A stretch of DNA of 63,846 nucleotides from an uncultured Bacteroidota bacterium (lineage in GTDB: Bacteria > Bacteroidota > Bacteroidia > B-17B0 > Aurantibacillaceae), in assembly GCA_903834765.1 (NCBI GenBank), contig CAILKE010000067.1:1-63846 (forward strand), in the 5' to 3' direction. Below the pieces are notes generated by a model. It was not told the DNA's origin. It searched no databases and saw only the letters and a program-made list of their open reading frames with translations. This document shows positions 54,451-63,567 of this stretch, piece after piece; positions within the stretch are counted from its first letter, which is position 1, and the number at the start of each line of letters is the position of its first letter. The position numbers were made by a program, and so were the translations under genes.

Positions 54451-55404
54451 TTAGAAATGGAAAGCTAAACGTAAACTTCCGCTAGCTCCGAAAATAGAAC
54501 CACTTACGTTAGAGTTTTTGTCAGTATCAATTACGAAAGATGTAGTTTTACCGCCAGCAATTTCAGTAGTAGAAATAGTTTGAGCTGAAGAACCGTTTGG
54601 AGTTCCAACTGATTCCCAAGTTGTAGATGTTCTTCCACCCATATTTAAGCCTAAGCCCCAACCAAATTCTCCACCTAAAGATATTTTTGGTAAGATGAAG
54701 TATTCAGCACCAATGAAAGCACGAATACCAAGTTGAACACCAACACCTGATTTAATTGTTGTAGCACGAGCGCCAGCAGCACTGATACCTGCGATACCAG
54801 TTGTAGTGCTTAAATTGTTAGCACCAGCAAAATTATCAGCAGCAGTTACGTCCACATTTGGAGTAGCTGTAGAAGTTGAATTAGCTAATAAAGCATTACC
54901 ATAAGTAAATGAATTTTTAGTAGATGTAAAATTTAATCCTAAATCAGCACCATAAAAACCTTGTAAACGAGTTTTCCCTTTACGTTTTTCATAACCAACT
55001 GAAATACCAACATTAGTGTTAGATTGAGACCATTTGTTATCTACTAATCTTGGAGCATCTGGATAAGATTGAACAGTTGCGTCCATTCTATTTGCTACAG
55101 CATTTGTAAATGATGGACCACCAAATCCTAAACGGATACCAACACGGTAAGCTGTTTTTGCATCTTTAAAGTATTTACCAACTATTGTTTGGTTTTGAGT
55201 AAAATAATTCCAGCTTGGAGCTACGTTATTAGTTGTTTTTCCAAAGAAATTACCTAAATAATTTAAAAAAGGCGTTGCATCTACAGAGATAGCGTAATCA
55301 CCAGCTTCTGGCAAAATTGGTTCTCCTTTTTTCGAAGTTAAATCTTGAGCAAATGCCGATGATACACCGAATGCCATTGCTACTAAAGCGATTGATTTTT
55401 TCAT
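54451..55404 (-). CDS. Outer-membrane beta-barrel protein
   Basis: A 317-aa protein with a signal peptide (MKKSIALVAMAFGVSSAFAQ, 20 residues). The mature part has strand-rich, amphipathic stretches (YRVGIRLGFGGPSF, TNVGISVGYEKRKGKTRLQGFYGADLGLNF, GVQLGIRAFIGAEYFILPKISLGGEFGWGL) and ends in LRLAFHF, the terminal-Phe signal for outer-membrane insertion. The codon choice looks more regular than in its neighbours, which may mean high expression. The family is not named; it is likely a porin-like or structural barrel. Confidence 0.83.
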   Translation of the reverse strand: MKKSIALVAMAFGVSSAFAQDLTSKKGEPILPEAGDYAISVDATPFLNYLGNFFGKTTNNVAPSWNYFTQNQTIVGKYFKDAKTAYRVGIRLGFGGPSFTNAVANRMDATVQSYPDAPRLVDNKWSQSNTNVGISVGYEKRKGKTRLQGFYGADLGLNFTSTKNSFTYGNALLANSTSTATPNVDVTAADNFAGANNLSTTTGIAGISAAGARATTIKSGVGVQLGIRAFIGAEYFILPKISLGGEFGWGLGLNMGGRTSTTWESVGTPNGSSAQTISTTEIAGGKTTSFVIDTDKNSNVSGSIFGASGSLRLAFHF

Positions 55405-55523
55405 ATTTGTTTTTTTTATTTATTGTTATTGTAAATTTGTAGATTTTCCGCACATCAAACTGCCAACTAAAAATTCAATTATTAACCCGTATATGTTCAT
55501 AACGTTTTAGGGTTATTTACCAA

Positions 55524-56201
55524 TTAGTTCTTGTTTTGTAACATGGGCACGAATTTAAATTTCCCGAATGCTTGTTTTTCAAACTCAGTAGCAGATTTTT
55601 TTGTAATCAAATTCATTACTTGCTCATCACCTTCACCAAGCGGAATAACAAGAATACCACCTATAGTAAGTTGAGCCAGCAGGGCTTCAGGGATATAAGG
55701 AGCTGCTGCGGTTACAATAATTTTATCGAAGGGAGCAAATTGTGGTAATCCTTTATAACCATCACCATAAACTAACTTAGCCCCTTTATATCCCAACTTT
55801 GGTAAAAATACTTTTGTTTTGTCGAAGAGTTCTTTTTGTCGTTCAATTGAATAAACCTTTGCGCCCATTTCTAATAGCACGGCGGTTTGGTAGCCACAAC
55901 CCGTTCCAATTTCTAAAATTTTATCACCTTTATTAATATTTAACTTTTCTGTTTGAAAGGCTACGGTAAAGGGATGTGAAATAGTTTGTCCTGCGCCAAT
56001 TTTGAGTGCTTTATCAGAATAGGCATGGTCGAGTAGGGCAGGTCGCTCAGTACTTTGGTCAAAAAATAAATGGCGAGGTATTTTTAAAATCGCATTTAAT
56101 ACATCTTTACTTACAATTCCTTTTTCTTTTAATTGTTCTACCAAGCGTTTGCGCTTACCTTGGTAAAGGTATTCGTCTTCTTTGTTTAGATTTAATAACA
56201 T
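55524..56201 (-). CDS. pcm: Protein-L-isoaspartate O-methyltransferase
   Basis: Repairs isoaspartyl residues in damaged proteins using SAM. A 225-aa cytoplasmic enzyme with PRHLFFDQSTERPALLDHAYSDKAL, the PCMT-specific GAGQTISHPFTVAFQTE, the SAM motif ILEIGTGCGYQTAVLLEMG and IIVTAAAPYIPEALLAQL. A TACATTTA -7 box on the minus strand ends only four bases before the ATG, implying a leaderless mRNA. It is divergent from the Gfo/Idh oxidoreductase gene. Confidence 0.95.
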   Translation of the reverse strand: MLLNLNKEDEYLYQGKRKRLVEQLKEKGIVSKDVLNAILKIPRHLFFDQSTERPALLDHAYSDKALKIGAGQTISHPFTVAFQTEKLNINKGDKILEIGTGCGYQTAVLLEMGAKVYSIERQKELFDKTKVFLPKLGYKGAKLVYGDGYKGLPQFAPFDKIIVTAAAPYIPEALLAQLTIGGILVIPLGEGDEQVMNLITKKSATEFEKQAFGKFKFVPMLQNKN

Positions 56202-56205
56202 GTTT

Positions 56206-56286
56206 TAAATGTATAGATAATAAACAAACGGCTTTTAATATTTTAAATTGATTTCTAACAAATGGCTTTTAATAGAATTATATTTG
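56206..56286. promoter_or_regulatory. Divergent pcm / oxidoreductase promoter with direct repeats
   Basis: Minus strand -7 box TACATTTA at 56206-56213 serves pcm; plus strand -7 box TATATTTG at 56279-56286 serves the oxidoreductase. Between them an 18-bp direct repeat (56223-56240 and 56257-56274; core GGCTTTTAATA) occurs twice with one mismatch, 34 bases apart. It could be a regulator site or a local duplication. Confidence 0.5.
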
Positions 56287-56303
56287 CGCCTTAAATTAAA
56301 TTG

Positions 56304-57281
56304 ATGATGAACATAGGAATTGTTGGCTTAGGACATTTAGGTAAGATTCATTTAAAATTACTGAGCGAAAGTTCATCTTTTAATGTTAGCTGTATTTTTG
56401 ATATTGATAATTCGCTTACTAAACAGTTAGCTTCTCATTACAATGTTAATGGCTCAGATAGCTACGATGATTTTCTTAAGCAGTGTGATGCAGTATGCGT
56501 TGTTACGCCCACGCCCACACATTTCGAATTAGTATCTACTGCTATTAAGCGAGGCAAACACGTATTTATAGAAAAGCCGGCAACGGATGATTTTAATGAT
56601 ACTAAAAAACTGATTAACCTCGCTAGAGAAGCAAGTGTTATAGTTCAAGTTGGTCATGTTGAACGATTTAATCCAGCTTTTACTGAAGCCAGAGCATATA
56701 TTCATAAACCTATACTTTTTGATGTACAACGATTAGCTACTTATAATTTAAGAGGGACAGATGTTTCAGTGGTGATGGATTTGATGATACATGATATAGA
56801 TTTAGTATTGAGTTCTATAAAAAGTAAAATCAAACGAATTTCGGCTACTGGATATACTTTGGTAAGTAAAACGACAGATATAGCAAATGCACGAATTGAG
56901 TTTGAAAATGGTTGCGTGGCAAATTTAACTGCAAACAGAGTAGCACTCAAAAATGTTCGCGAAATGAATATTTACCAAGAAAATGGATATGTATCAGTTG
57001 ATTTATTAAATAAAACTACCACTGTTAATATTATTGAACTGATTACAAAAGATAACTTAAAAAAGGGTTTATTAATAAATACAGGAGAGGGAAATCAGCA
57101 TTATCAAATAGTGGAAACGGAGTTAGATATTAAGCCAATAAATGCTATAAAATCCGAATTAGATTGTTTTCACGAAAGTATTACTAAAAAAACTCCCATT
57201 TCGGTTTCCTTATTGGATGCGGAAATAGCAATATTTGTAGCTCAAGAAATTGAAAATCAGATAAATAAATATAACGTATGA
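56304..57281 (+). CDS. Gfo/Idh/MocA family oxidoreductase
   Basis: A 325-aa NAD(P)-dependent sugar or sugar-nucleotide oxidoreductase. The Rossmann motif is GIVGLGHLGKIH at the N-terminus, followed by VVTPTPTHFE, the catalytic-region EKPA with the conserved Lys, VGHVERFNPA, and MDLMIHDIDLVL with the family His/Asp. Substrate unknown; related enzymes act on UDP-sugars or inositol. The frame extends to a TTG at 56301; the ATG at 56304 or 56307 is preferred because a -7 box (TATATTTG) sits 18 bases upstream. Confidence 0.9.
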   Translation: MMNIGIVGLGHLGKIHLKLLSESSSFNVSCIFDIDNSLTKQLASHYNVNGSDSYDDFLKQCDAVCVVTPTPTHFELVSTAIKRGKHVFIEKPATDDFNDTKKLINLAREASVIVQVGHVERFNPAFTEARAYIHKPILFDVQRLATYNLRGTDVSVVMDLMIHDIDLVLSSIKSKIKRISATGYTLVSKTTDIANARIEFENGCVANLTANRVALKNVREMNIYQENGYVSVDLLNKTTTVNIIELITKDNLKKGLLINTGEGNQHYQIVETELDIKPINAIKSELDCFHESITKKTPISVSLLDAEIAIFVAQEIENQINKYNV

Positions 57282-57372
57282 TTTATTTAAATGGGTATAA
57301 ACTTTGATTTTTATAGATTAAATTACCCTCATTTTTGCTATTATTTTGCTATGTCAATACAATAACATAGCC

Positions 57373-57380
57373 TATCTTTA
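57373..57380 (+). promoter_or_regulatory. -7 box TATCTTTA for the lipoprotein gene
   Basis: TATCTTTA fits TAnnTTTA and ends 15 bases before the ATG at 57396. The same octamer precedes pyrG. It may drive the whole polysaccharide gene set that follows. Confidence 0.4.
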
Positions 57381-57395
57381 CGTTTTAATACTGTT

Positions 57396-58253
57396 ATGAA
57401 AAAAACGATACTCATCCTTAGTTTATTTTTTAGTTTGGTTTTCTTGTTTTCATGCAGTAAAGATAGTTTAAAAGCGCCCACTGCTTCTTTTATGGTTTTT
57501 AGTAATCCTACCTTAAACATCACATCTTCTTCCCAAGGAGCAAACAGTTTAAAAGTTTCTGATGTTTGGTATTACATAGATGAACAATTTCAAGGTTGTT
57601 ATCCAATAGACGGTATAGTGCCAGTAGTAGCTAATGGGAGTGCTAATATTAAATTATTCGGCGGTATTAGAAATAATGGTATAGGATCAACAAGGCAGCC
57701 ATATTATTTTTTTAAACCTGTTTCATTTACTCAAGCAGTAGAACCAGGTAAAACATATACATATAGCCCTGTTTTTGAATATATTAGTAGTGCTAAGTTT
57801 CCTTTGAAAGAGAATTTTGAATTGACAGGAATATTGTTTCAAAATGCCGGCAATCCTGGAGATTCTTCCTATGTTATTGTTACAAATCCAAATTTAGTTT
57901 ATGGTGGCTCTGGTAAATCTCTATTTTTAGGAATGAGTGATGCAAAGCCTACCGCTAAAATAATTACAACTACTGCCAGCAACTTACCTTTAAGTGGTGC
58001 TCGTATTTATATGGAGTTAAACTATAAATCTAATCAAGAAATTACTGTCGGGGTTAATTGTGGTTCAGAACAAAGAGACGCCTTAGTTTTAAATGCATCA
58101 GATAATTGGAATAAAATTTATATTGATTTAACAACAGTTGTTAATACGACACCAACTTATTCATATTATAATTTTTATATATCTGCTTCAAAAAATGTGG
58201 ATGTTGCAAATCCAGCAATTTATATTGATAATGTAAAGGTGGTAACTGAATAA
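57396..58253 (+). CDS. Lipoprotein of unknown function at the head of the polysaccharide locus
   Basis: A 285-aa predicted lipoprotein. Signal residues 1-19 end in a lipobox (VFLFSC). The N-terminal half (25-130) looks like a beta-sandwich (SDVWYYIDEQFQGCYPIDGIVPV). The C-terminal half (about 150-285) resembles a carbohydrate-binding jelly roll (GKSLFLGM, ARIYMELNYKSNQEITVGV, YYNFYISAS, AIYIDNVKVV). Eight bases separate it from the sugar transferase gene, so it is probably part of that operon and may handle or detect the polysaccharide at the surface. The function is unproven. Confidence 0.75.
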   Translation: MKKTILILSLFFSLVFLFSCSKDSLKAPTASFMVFSNPTLNITSSSQGANSLKVSDVWYYIDEQFQGCYPIDGIVPVVANGSANIKLFGGIRNNGIGSTRQPYYFFKPVSFTQAVEPGKTYTYSPVFEYISSAKFPLKENFELTGILFQNAGNPGDSSYVIVTNPNLVYGGSGKSLFLGMSDAKPTAKIITTTASNLPLSGARIYMELNYKSNQEITVGVNCGSEQRDALVLNASDNWNKIYIDLTTVVNTTPTYSYYNFYISASKNVDVANPAIYIDNVKVVTE

Positions 58254-58260
58254 GTAATTT

Positions 58261-59682
58261 ATGAATAAAACTTTACAAACTCTTAAATATATTTTTGCTG
58301 ATTATACAGCAGCAGCATTGGCTTGGAGTTTATTTTATTTGTATCGTAAGTTTTTTATTGAACCTGATAAATTTGGGGTTTCTCCTGATGTCGTTTTTGA
58401 CAAACAATATACGCTTGGAATACTTATTTTACCTCTGTGTTGGTTGTTAGCTTATTATTTAACAGGCTTTTATAAAAATAGTTTTCGTAAATCTCGAATT
58501 AATGAATTGGTTCAAACTCTTGCTACATCGCTTATAGGAGTCACCTTTATTTTCTTTTTTATACTATTAGATGATTTTGTATCAAGTTATAAAGCGTATT
58601 ACAAAGTATATCTTGTATTATTTTTATTACATTTTTGTATAACCGCTGTTTTTCGTTTTATCCTATCTTCCATTACTAACTTTAAAATTAATAAAGGAAG
58701 TATTGGCTTCAATACCATTATAATAGGTTCAAACCAACGTGCCTTAAAAATTTATGAAGAAATTACTGAAACTAAAAAATTGTCTGGAAATAGATTTATA
58801 GGCTTCATACATTTGGATGAAAAAAATGGATTTTCAGAACAGCTAAAAATAAAACTTCCGCATTTGGGTGAGTATAAAGACTTAAAAGAGATTGTTCAAA
58901 AATATCAGGTTGAAGAAATTATTATCGCTATTGAATCATGGGAACATACTTACCTTGAAAAAATAATTAATGAACTCAATGATTTTGGGGTAATAATTAA
59001 AATTATTCCTGATATGTACGATATTTTATCAGGTCAAGTAAAGATGAATTCAATTTCTGGAGCAGCCTTAATAGAATTAAATAAACAAGTGATGCCAGAT
59101 TGGCAACAAGCAGTAAAACGTTTTGTTGATGTAACTGTGTCTTTAATAATATTGGTTTGTTTTAGCTGGGTTTACCTTATTTTGATGCTACTTGTGAGAT
59201 TAGATTCAAAAGGATCTATGTTTTTTTTACAAGATCGAATTGGAAAGGGAGGAAAATCATTTAAAATTATTAAGTTTAGAACAATGTATAGTGATGCCGA
59301 AAAATTTGGTCCATCTCTGTCTTGCAATAATGATCCCCGTATTACGCGCATAGGACGTTTTTTGCGGAAGGTTCGATTAGATGAAATACCACAGTTTTAT
59401 AATGTAATAATAGGAGATATGAGTTTGGTTGGCCCTCGACCTGAACGTAAATTTTTTATTGATCAAATTGTTGTTCATGCCCCACATTATGTTCATTTGC
59501 ATCGAGTAAGACCAGGCATTACAGGTTATGGGCAGGTAAAATATGGTTATGCCGAAAATATTGAGCAAATGGTTGAACGCATTCGTTTTGATTTATTATA
59601 CATTGAAAATATGAGTTTAATGATTGATTTTAAAATATTAGTCCATACGGTTTTGATAGTAGTGCAAGGAAGAGGAAAATAA
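58261..59682 (+). CDS. Undecaprenyl-phosphate sugar phosphotransferase (exopolysaccharide initiation)
   Basis: A 473-aa inner-membrane enzyme that would transfer a sugar-1-phosphate to undecaprenyl phosphate to begin a surface polysaccharide. Four or five N-terminal helices precede a Rossmann-like CoA-binding domain (about 150-260). A further membrane segment comes before the C-terminal bacterial sugar transferase domain, with KRFVDVTVSLIILV, FKIIKFRTMYSDAE, LRKVRLDEIPQFYNV, GDMSLVGPRPER and RPGITGYGQV. It is similar to the WcaJ/CpsE group. No flippase or polymerase is in the window. It is followed 54 bases later by rfbB. Confidence 0.93.
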   Translation: MNKTLQTLKYIFADYTAAALAWSLFYLYRKFFIEPDKFGVSPDVVFDKQYTLGILILPLCWLLAYYLTGFYKNSFRKSRINELVQTLATSLIGVTFIFFFILLDDFVSSYKAYYKVYLVLFLLHFCITAVFRFILSSITNFKINKGSIGFNTIIIGSNQRALKIYEEITETKKLSGNRFIGFIHLDEKNGFSEQLKIKLPHLGEYKDLKEIVQKYQVEEIIIAIESWEHTYLEKIINELNDFGVIIKIIPDMYDILSGQVKMNSISGAALIELNKQVMPDWQQAVKRFVDVTVSLIILVCFSWVYLILMLLVRLDSKGSMFFLQDRIGKGGKSFKIIKFRTMYSDAEKFGPSLSCNNDPRITRIGRFLRKVRLDEIPQFYNVIIGDMSLVGPRPERKFFIDQIVVHAPHYVHLHRVRPGITGYGQVKYGYAENIEQMVERIRFDLLYIENMSLMIDFKILVHTVLIVVQGRGK

Positions 59683-59736
59683 ATAATGTTGATTTTTTAA
59701 TTATATATGTCGAATTTTAAAGCTAAATAAAAAGTA

Positions 59737-60786
59737 ATGAAAGTATTAATCACAGGAGGAGCTGGATTTATTGGCTCACACGTAATAAGATTATTTGTAA
59801 ATAAATATCCAAATTACACATTCTACAATTTAGATAAATTAACTTATGCTGGTAATTTAGCTAATCTTCGTGATATCGAAAATAAACCTAATTATCACTT
59901 TATAAAAGGAGATATCGTTGATGCAGTTTTCATCAATAAATTATTTATTGAACATCAATTTAATGCTGTAATCCATTTAGCTGCCGAGAGCCATGTAGAT
60001 AGAAGTATTACTAACCCATTAGAATTTGTATATACAAATGTGATAGGTACTGTTAATTTATTAAATGCCGCCAAAGAACTTTATAAAAAAGATAATGCTT
60101 CTTTTTCTAAATTTTATCATGTTTCAACTGATGAGGTATACGGTTCTTTAGGAGATACTGGTTTATTCACTGAATCAACTGCTTACGATCCACATAGTCC
60201 TTATTCTGCATCTAAAGCTAGTTCTGATCATTTTGTAAGAGCGTATCATGATACTTATGGTTTACCTTGTGTTATTTCCAATTGCTCTAATAATTACGGT
60301 CCTTATCATTTTCCTGAAAAATTATTACCACTTTGTATTAATAATATTAAAAATAATAAACCCTTACCAATTTATGGTAAAGGAGAAAACATTCGTGATT
60401 GGTTATTCGTAGAAGATCATGCTCGTGCTATTGATATTATTTTTCATCAAGCAAAATTAGGAAGCACTTATAACATTGGTGGACATAACGAATGGACCAA
60501 TATCGACGTCATCAAATTATTATGTAATATGATGGACGAAAAATTAGGAAGAGAAAAAGGGACAAATCAAAAATTGATAACTTATGTAACCGATCGCGCA
60601 GGGCATGATTTACGTTATGCCATTGATTCTTCTAAACTTCAAAATGACTTGGGCTGGAAGCCATCTTTGCAATTTGAAGAGGGTTTATCTAAAACAGTTG
60701 ATTGGTATTTACAAAACGAGGAGTGGCTTAATAATGTCACTAGTGGCGCCTATCAGAGCTATTATGAAAAACAATATACTCACTAG
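59737..60786 (+). CDS. rfbB: dTDP-glucose 4,6-dehydratase
   Basis: Converts dTDP-glucose to dTDP-4-keto-6-deoxyglucose, a precursor of rhamnose and related sugars. A 349-aa extended SDR enzyme with GGAGFIGSHV, HLAAESHVDRSI, STDEVYGSLG, the catalytic YSASK, SNCSNNYGPYHFPEKL and RDWLFVEDHARAI. The companion genes rfbA, rfbC and rfbD are not in the window. It supplies a 6-deoxysugar for the polysaccharide started by the preceding transferase (inference). Confidence 0.96.
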   Translation: MKVLITGGAGFIGSHVIRLFVNKYPNYTFYNLDKLTYAGNLANLRDIENKPNYHFIKGDIVDAVFINKLFIEHQFNAVIHLAAESHVDRSITNPLEFVYTNVIGTVNLLNAAKELYKKDNASFSKFYHVSTDEVYGSLGDTGLFTESTAYDPHSPYSASKASSDHFVRAYHDTYGLPCVISNCSNNYGPYHFPEKLLPLCINNIKNNKPLPIYGKGENIRDWLFVEDHARAIDIIFHQAKLGSTYNIGGHNEWTNIDVIKLLCNMMDEKLGREKGTNQKLITYVTDRAGHDLRYAIDSSKLQNDLGWKPSLQFEEGLSKTVDWYLQNEEWLNNVTSGAYQSYYEKQYTH

Positions 60787-60822
60787 TTATAAATTTTGAA
60801 TTCTTAATATTGAATTAATTAT

Positions 60823-62250
60823 ATGACATTTAGTAGCATTACGTTTTTAATCTATTTTTTGCCTACGTTTTTATTGGCTTATCACCTTACGCCTAATAAA
60901 TATAAAAACGCATGCATACTTTTGTTTAGTATAGTTTTTTATGCTTGGGGAGGACCAAAATTTATTTTTGTGATTCTTGGTACAACTTTTCTGGATTTCT
61001 TTTTGGTCAATAAAATGCAAGAGGCCAAAACACAGAAAGGTAAAAAACAGTTATTAGTTATTTCACTGTTAATGAATTTAGGGTTATTATTTTATTTTAA
61101 ATATTCTAATTTTTTCATTGATAATATTAACGGCGTATTAAGTTTAGCAGGCGTTAAGCCTATTAGTTGGCTAAAAATTGTTTTACCAATTGGTATTTCA
61201 TTTTACACTTTTGAAAGTGTGACTTATGTAGTTGATGTTTATAGAGGTATCCACAAACCATTGAAAAACTTTTGGCATTATCAAACATACATTTTATTAT
61301 TTCCAAAACTCATTGCAGGGCCAATTGTTCGTTATCATGATATTGCAGACCAAATTACTAATCGCGAAAAAAATTACACACCTGAAGTAAAGTTAAGCGG
61401 ATTCTATACCTTTTGCATAGGCTTAGCTAAAAAAGTAATTATTGCTAATACGATTGGTGCACAAGCTGATGAAGTGTTTAAGTTAGATGCATCGCAAATA
61501 GATACTGCTGCTGCGTGGGTAGGGGCAATCGCTTATACATTTCAAATATATTTTGACTTTAGCGGGTATAGCGATATGGCAATTGGTATTTGTAAAATGA
61601 TAGGCATTCGCTTGCCTGAAAATTTCAACAATCCTTATTTATCTAGCAGTATTACTGAGTTTTGGCGCAGGTGGCACATAACATTAGGTGCTTGGATGAA
61701 AAATTATTTATACATTCCATTAGGTGGCAATCAAGTGAGTTCTCAAGCCAAATTATATAGAAATTTATTTATCGTGTTTTTAGTATCAGGCTTGTGGCAT
61801 GGTGCTAGTTGGAATTTTATTATTTGGGGAGCTTTTCATGGCTTCTTTTTAGTGATGGAACGCCTGTTCTTATTAAAAATATATAACAAAGCAGGAAAGA
61901 TTATTTCTACACTGCTCACATTTTTAATTGTGGTTGTAGGTTGGGTTTATTTCAGATTAGAAGATTTAACGCAGGCAAATCATATTGTAAAAACCATGTT
62001 TAGTTTTAATTTCTTTGACGGTAAGTTTACTCCTCATAACGACTTTTATTTTTCTTTAGCACTTTCTATTCTATTTTCATTCTTTGCATTTATGCCATAT
62101 ACCAAGTCAATTCAAACAAAAATATATGGCGAAGTTCACACAACAACTTCTAATGTATTGATGCTTACAATCTCTATATTATTGTTTTATATTTCACTGA
62201 GTTATATAGCAGCGCTTGATTTTAATCCATTTATTTACTTTAGATTTTAA
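60823..62250 (+). CDS. MBOAT O-acyltransferase (AlgI-like)
   Basis: A 475-aa membrane protein with about 11 helices. Key features: FYTFESVTYVVDVYRG, YFDFSGYSDMAIGICKMIGI, FWRRWHITLGAWMKNYLYIPLGGN, and LWHGASWNFIIWGAFHG with the catalytic His. This is the AlgI/DltB pattern: the protein passes acyl groups across the membrane for O-acetylation of a surface polysaccharide. The gene for a matching AlgX/J-like partner lies six bases downstream. The polysaccharide is not known. Confidence 0.95.
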   Translation: MTFSSITFLIYFLPTFLLAYHLTPNKYKNACILLFSIVFYAWGGPKFIFVILGTTFLDFFLVNKMQEAKTQKGKKQLLVISLLMNLGLLFYFKYSNFFIDNINGVLSLAGVKPISWLKIVLPIGISFYTFESVTYVVDVYRGIHKPLKNFWHYQTYILLFPKLIAGPIVRYHDIADQITNREKNYTPEVKLSGFYTFCIGLAKKVIIANTIGAQADEVFKLDASQIDTAAAWVGAIAYTFQIYFDFSGYSDMAIGICKMIGIRLPENFNNPYLSSSITEFWRRWHITLGAWMKNYLYIPLGGNQVSSQAKLYRNLFIVFLVSGLWHGASWNFIIWGAFHGFFLVMERLFLLKIYNKAGKIISTLLTFLIVVVGWVYFRLEDLTQANHIVKTMFSFNFFDGKFTPHNDFYFSLALSILFSFFAFMPYTKSIQTKIYGEVHTTTSNVLMLTISILLFYISLSYIAALDFNPFIYFRF

Positions 62251-62256
62251 GAGTTT

Positions 62257-63567
62257 ATGAAAAAGAAATCCTATAATCTATTTGTTATTATTGCTTTTTT
62301 AGCCTTGCTATTTCCTATGTTAGCTGGTTTTATGAAGAAAGATAAAAACCCGCATTTAACGGGCATTGTTATTAATAATGTTAATCCAGATTCTACATTT
62401 ACCAAAGATCAATGGTTTAGTGGCGAATATCAAAGTTTAAAAGATGATTATAATAATGATCATTGGGCATTTAAAGAAAAATTTGTTCGTTTAAATAATC
62501 AATTTTATTATGATGTATTTAATCAATTACGTGTTAATGGCTTTGTATCAGGGAAAGAAAACTATGTATATAGCGAGGGATATATTTTTTCTGCCTATGG
62601 CGATGATTATGTAGGCGATGAAAAAATAAAGACAAAATTAGAAAAAGCAAAAGTTGTTCAAGATTCACTTAAGAAAAAGGGAATTGATTTATTGTTAGTA
62701 TTTGCGCCTGGGAAAGGTGAGTATTGTATTGAACAAATTGAAGATAAATACAAGCATGCTATTACTAAAACTAATTATCAAGAATATATTTCTGTATCAA
62801 AGCGTTTAGGAATTAATGTACTTGATTTAAAAGCCTATTTTCAAAAACTAAAACCAACAGCCCAATACCCTTTATTTCCTCAGTTTGGGCATCATTGGAG
62901 TTATTATGGCGAATGCATTGCAGTAGATACAATTATTGGACATATTGAAAATTTACATCACTGTGATTTACCTGACATTACTTGGAAAAACATTGAGGTG
63001 GTTGATACAGCTCGTAGTAGGGATGCTGATGTATTAAAAAGCATGAATTTGTATACTAATCCTAAACAGTTAATGAAATTGGCTTATCCCGAAGTATTAT
63101 TTGAACAAGATACATTGAAGAATATAACCAGGGTTCTAACAATTTCGGATAGCTATTGGTATGGTCCTGTATACTTGGGAGTTCCTCAAAATTGCTTTGC
63201 TGGTGGGCAGTTTTGGTATTATTATAATAAGATCATTCCAAATCCAAGCGCTACCGAAAAAGTAGAAGTATGGCAATTAGATTTTAAACAAAATATTGAG
63301 AGTAATCAGGTAATTATGTTACTATATTCTGATGGTAATTTACCAAACTTTGGAAATACATTTATTGAAGATGCATACGAATTATATACGAATCCTAAAA
63401 AATACTACGAACGAGTTGAAAAAACAAAAACACTTAAAGAATTTGAAAAACAAATTCGTGAGAAACCCTTATTGTTAAAAAAAGCAACTAAAAAATCCTT
63501 CGACCTTCAAATCCCTTTAGATTCGGCTATCAAGCTTGATGCGATGAAATTAGGCGGAATTAGTTAA
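62257..63567 (+). CDS. AlgX/AlgJ-like SGNH acetyltransferase partner protein
   Basis: A 436-aa protein anchored by an N-terminal helix (residues 5-22) with the rest in the periplasm. A SGNH-like domain is visible: FVSGKENYVYSEGY (entry), LLVFAPGKGEYC, HHWSYYGECIAVD (Asp/His region) and LTISDSYWYGPVYLGV with the likely catalytic Ser. The C-terminus is charged and helical. In alginate systems AlgI passes acetyl groups across the membrane, and AlgJ or AlgX places them on the polymer; this gene and the MBOAT gene look like such a pair. No other gene follows within the window. Confidence 0.87.
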   Translation: MKKKSYNLFVIIAFLALLFPMLAGFMKKDKNPHLTGIVINNVNPDSTFTKDQWFSGEYQSLKDDYNNDHWAFKEKFVRLNNQFYYDVFNQLRVNGFVSGKENYVYSEGYIFSAYGDDYVGDEKIKTKLEKAKVVQDSLKKKGIDLLLVFAPGKGEYCIEQIEDKYKHAITKTNYQEYISVSKRLGINVLDLKAYFQKLKPTAQYPLFPQFGHHWSYYGECIAVDTIIGHIENLHHCDLPDITWKNIEVVDTARSRDADVLKSMNLYTNPKQLMKLAYPEVLFEQDTLKNITRVLTISDSYWYGPVYLGVPQNCFAGGQFWYYYNKIIPNPSATEKVEVWQLDFKQNIESNQVIMLLYSDGNLPNFGNTFIEDAYELYTNPKKYYERVEKTKTLKEFEKQIREKPLLLKKATKKSFDLQIPLDSAIKLDAMKLGGIS

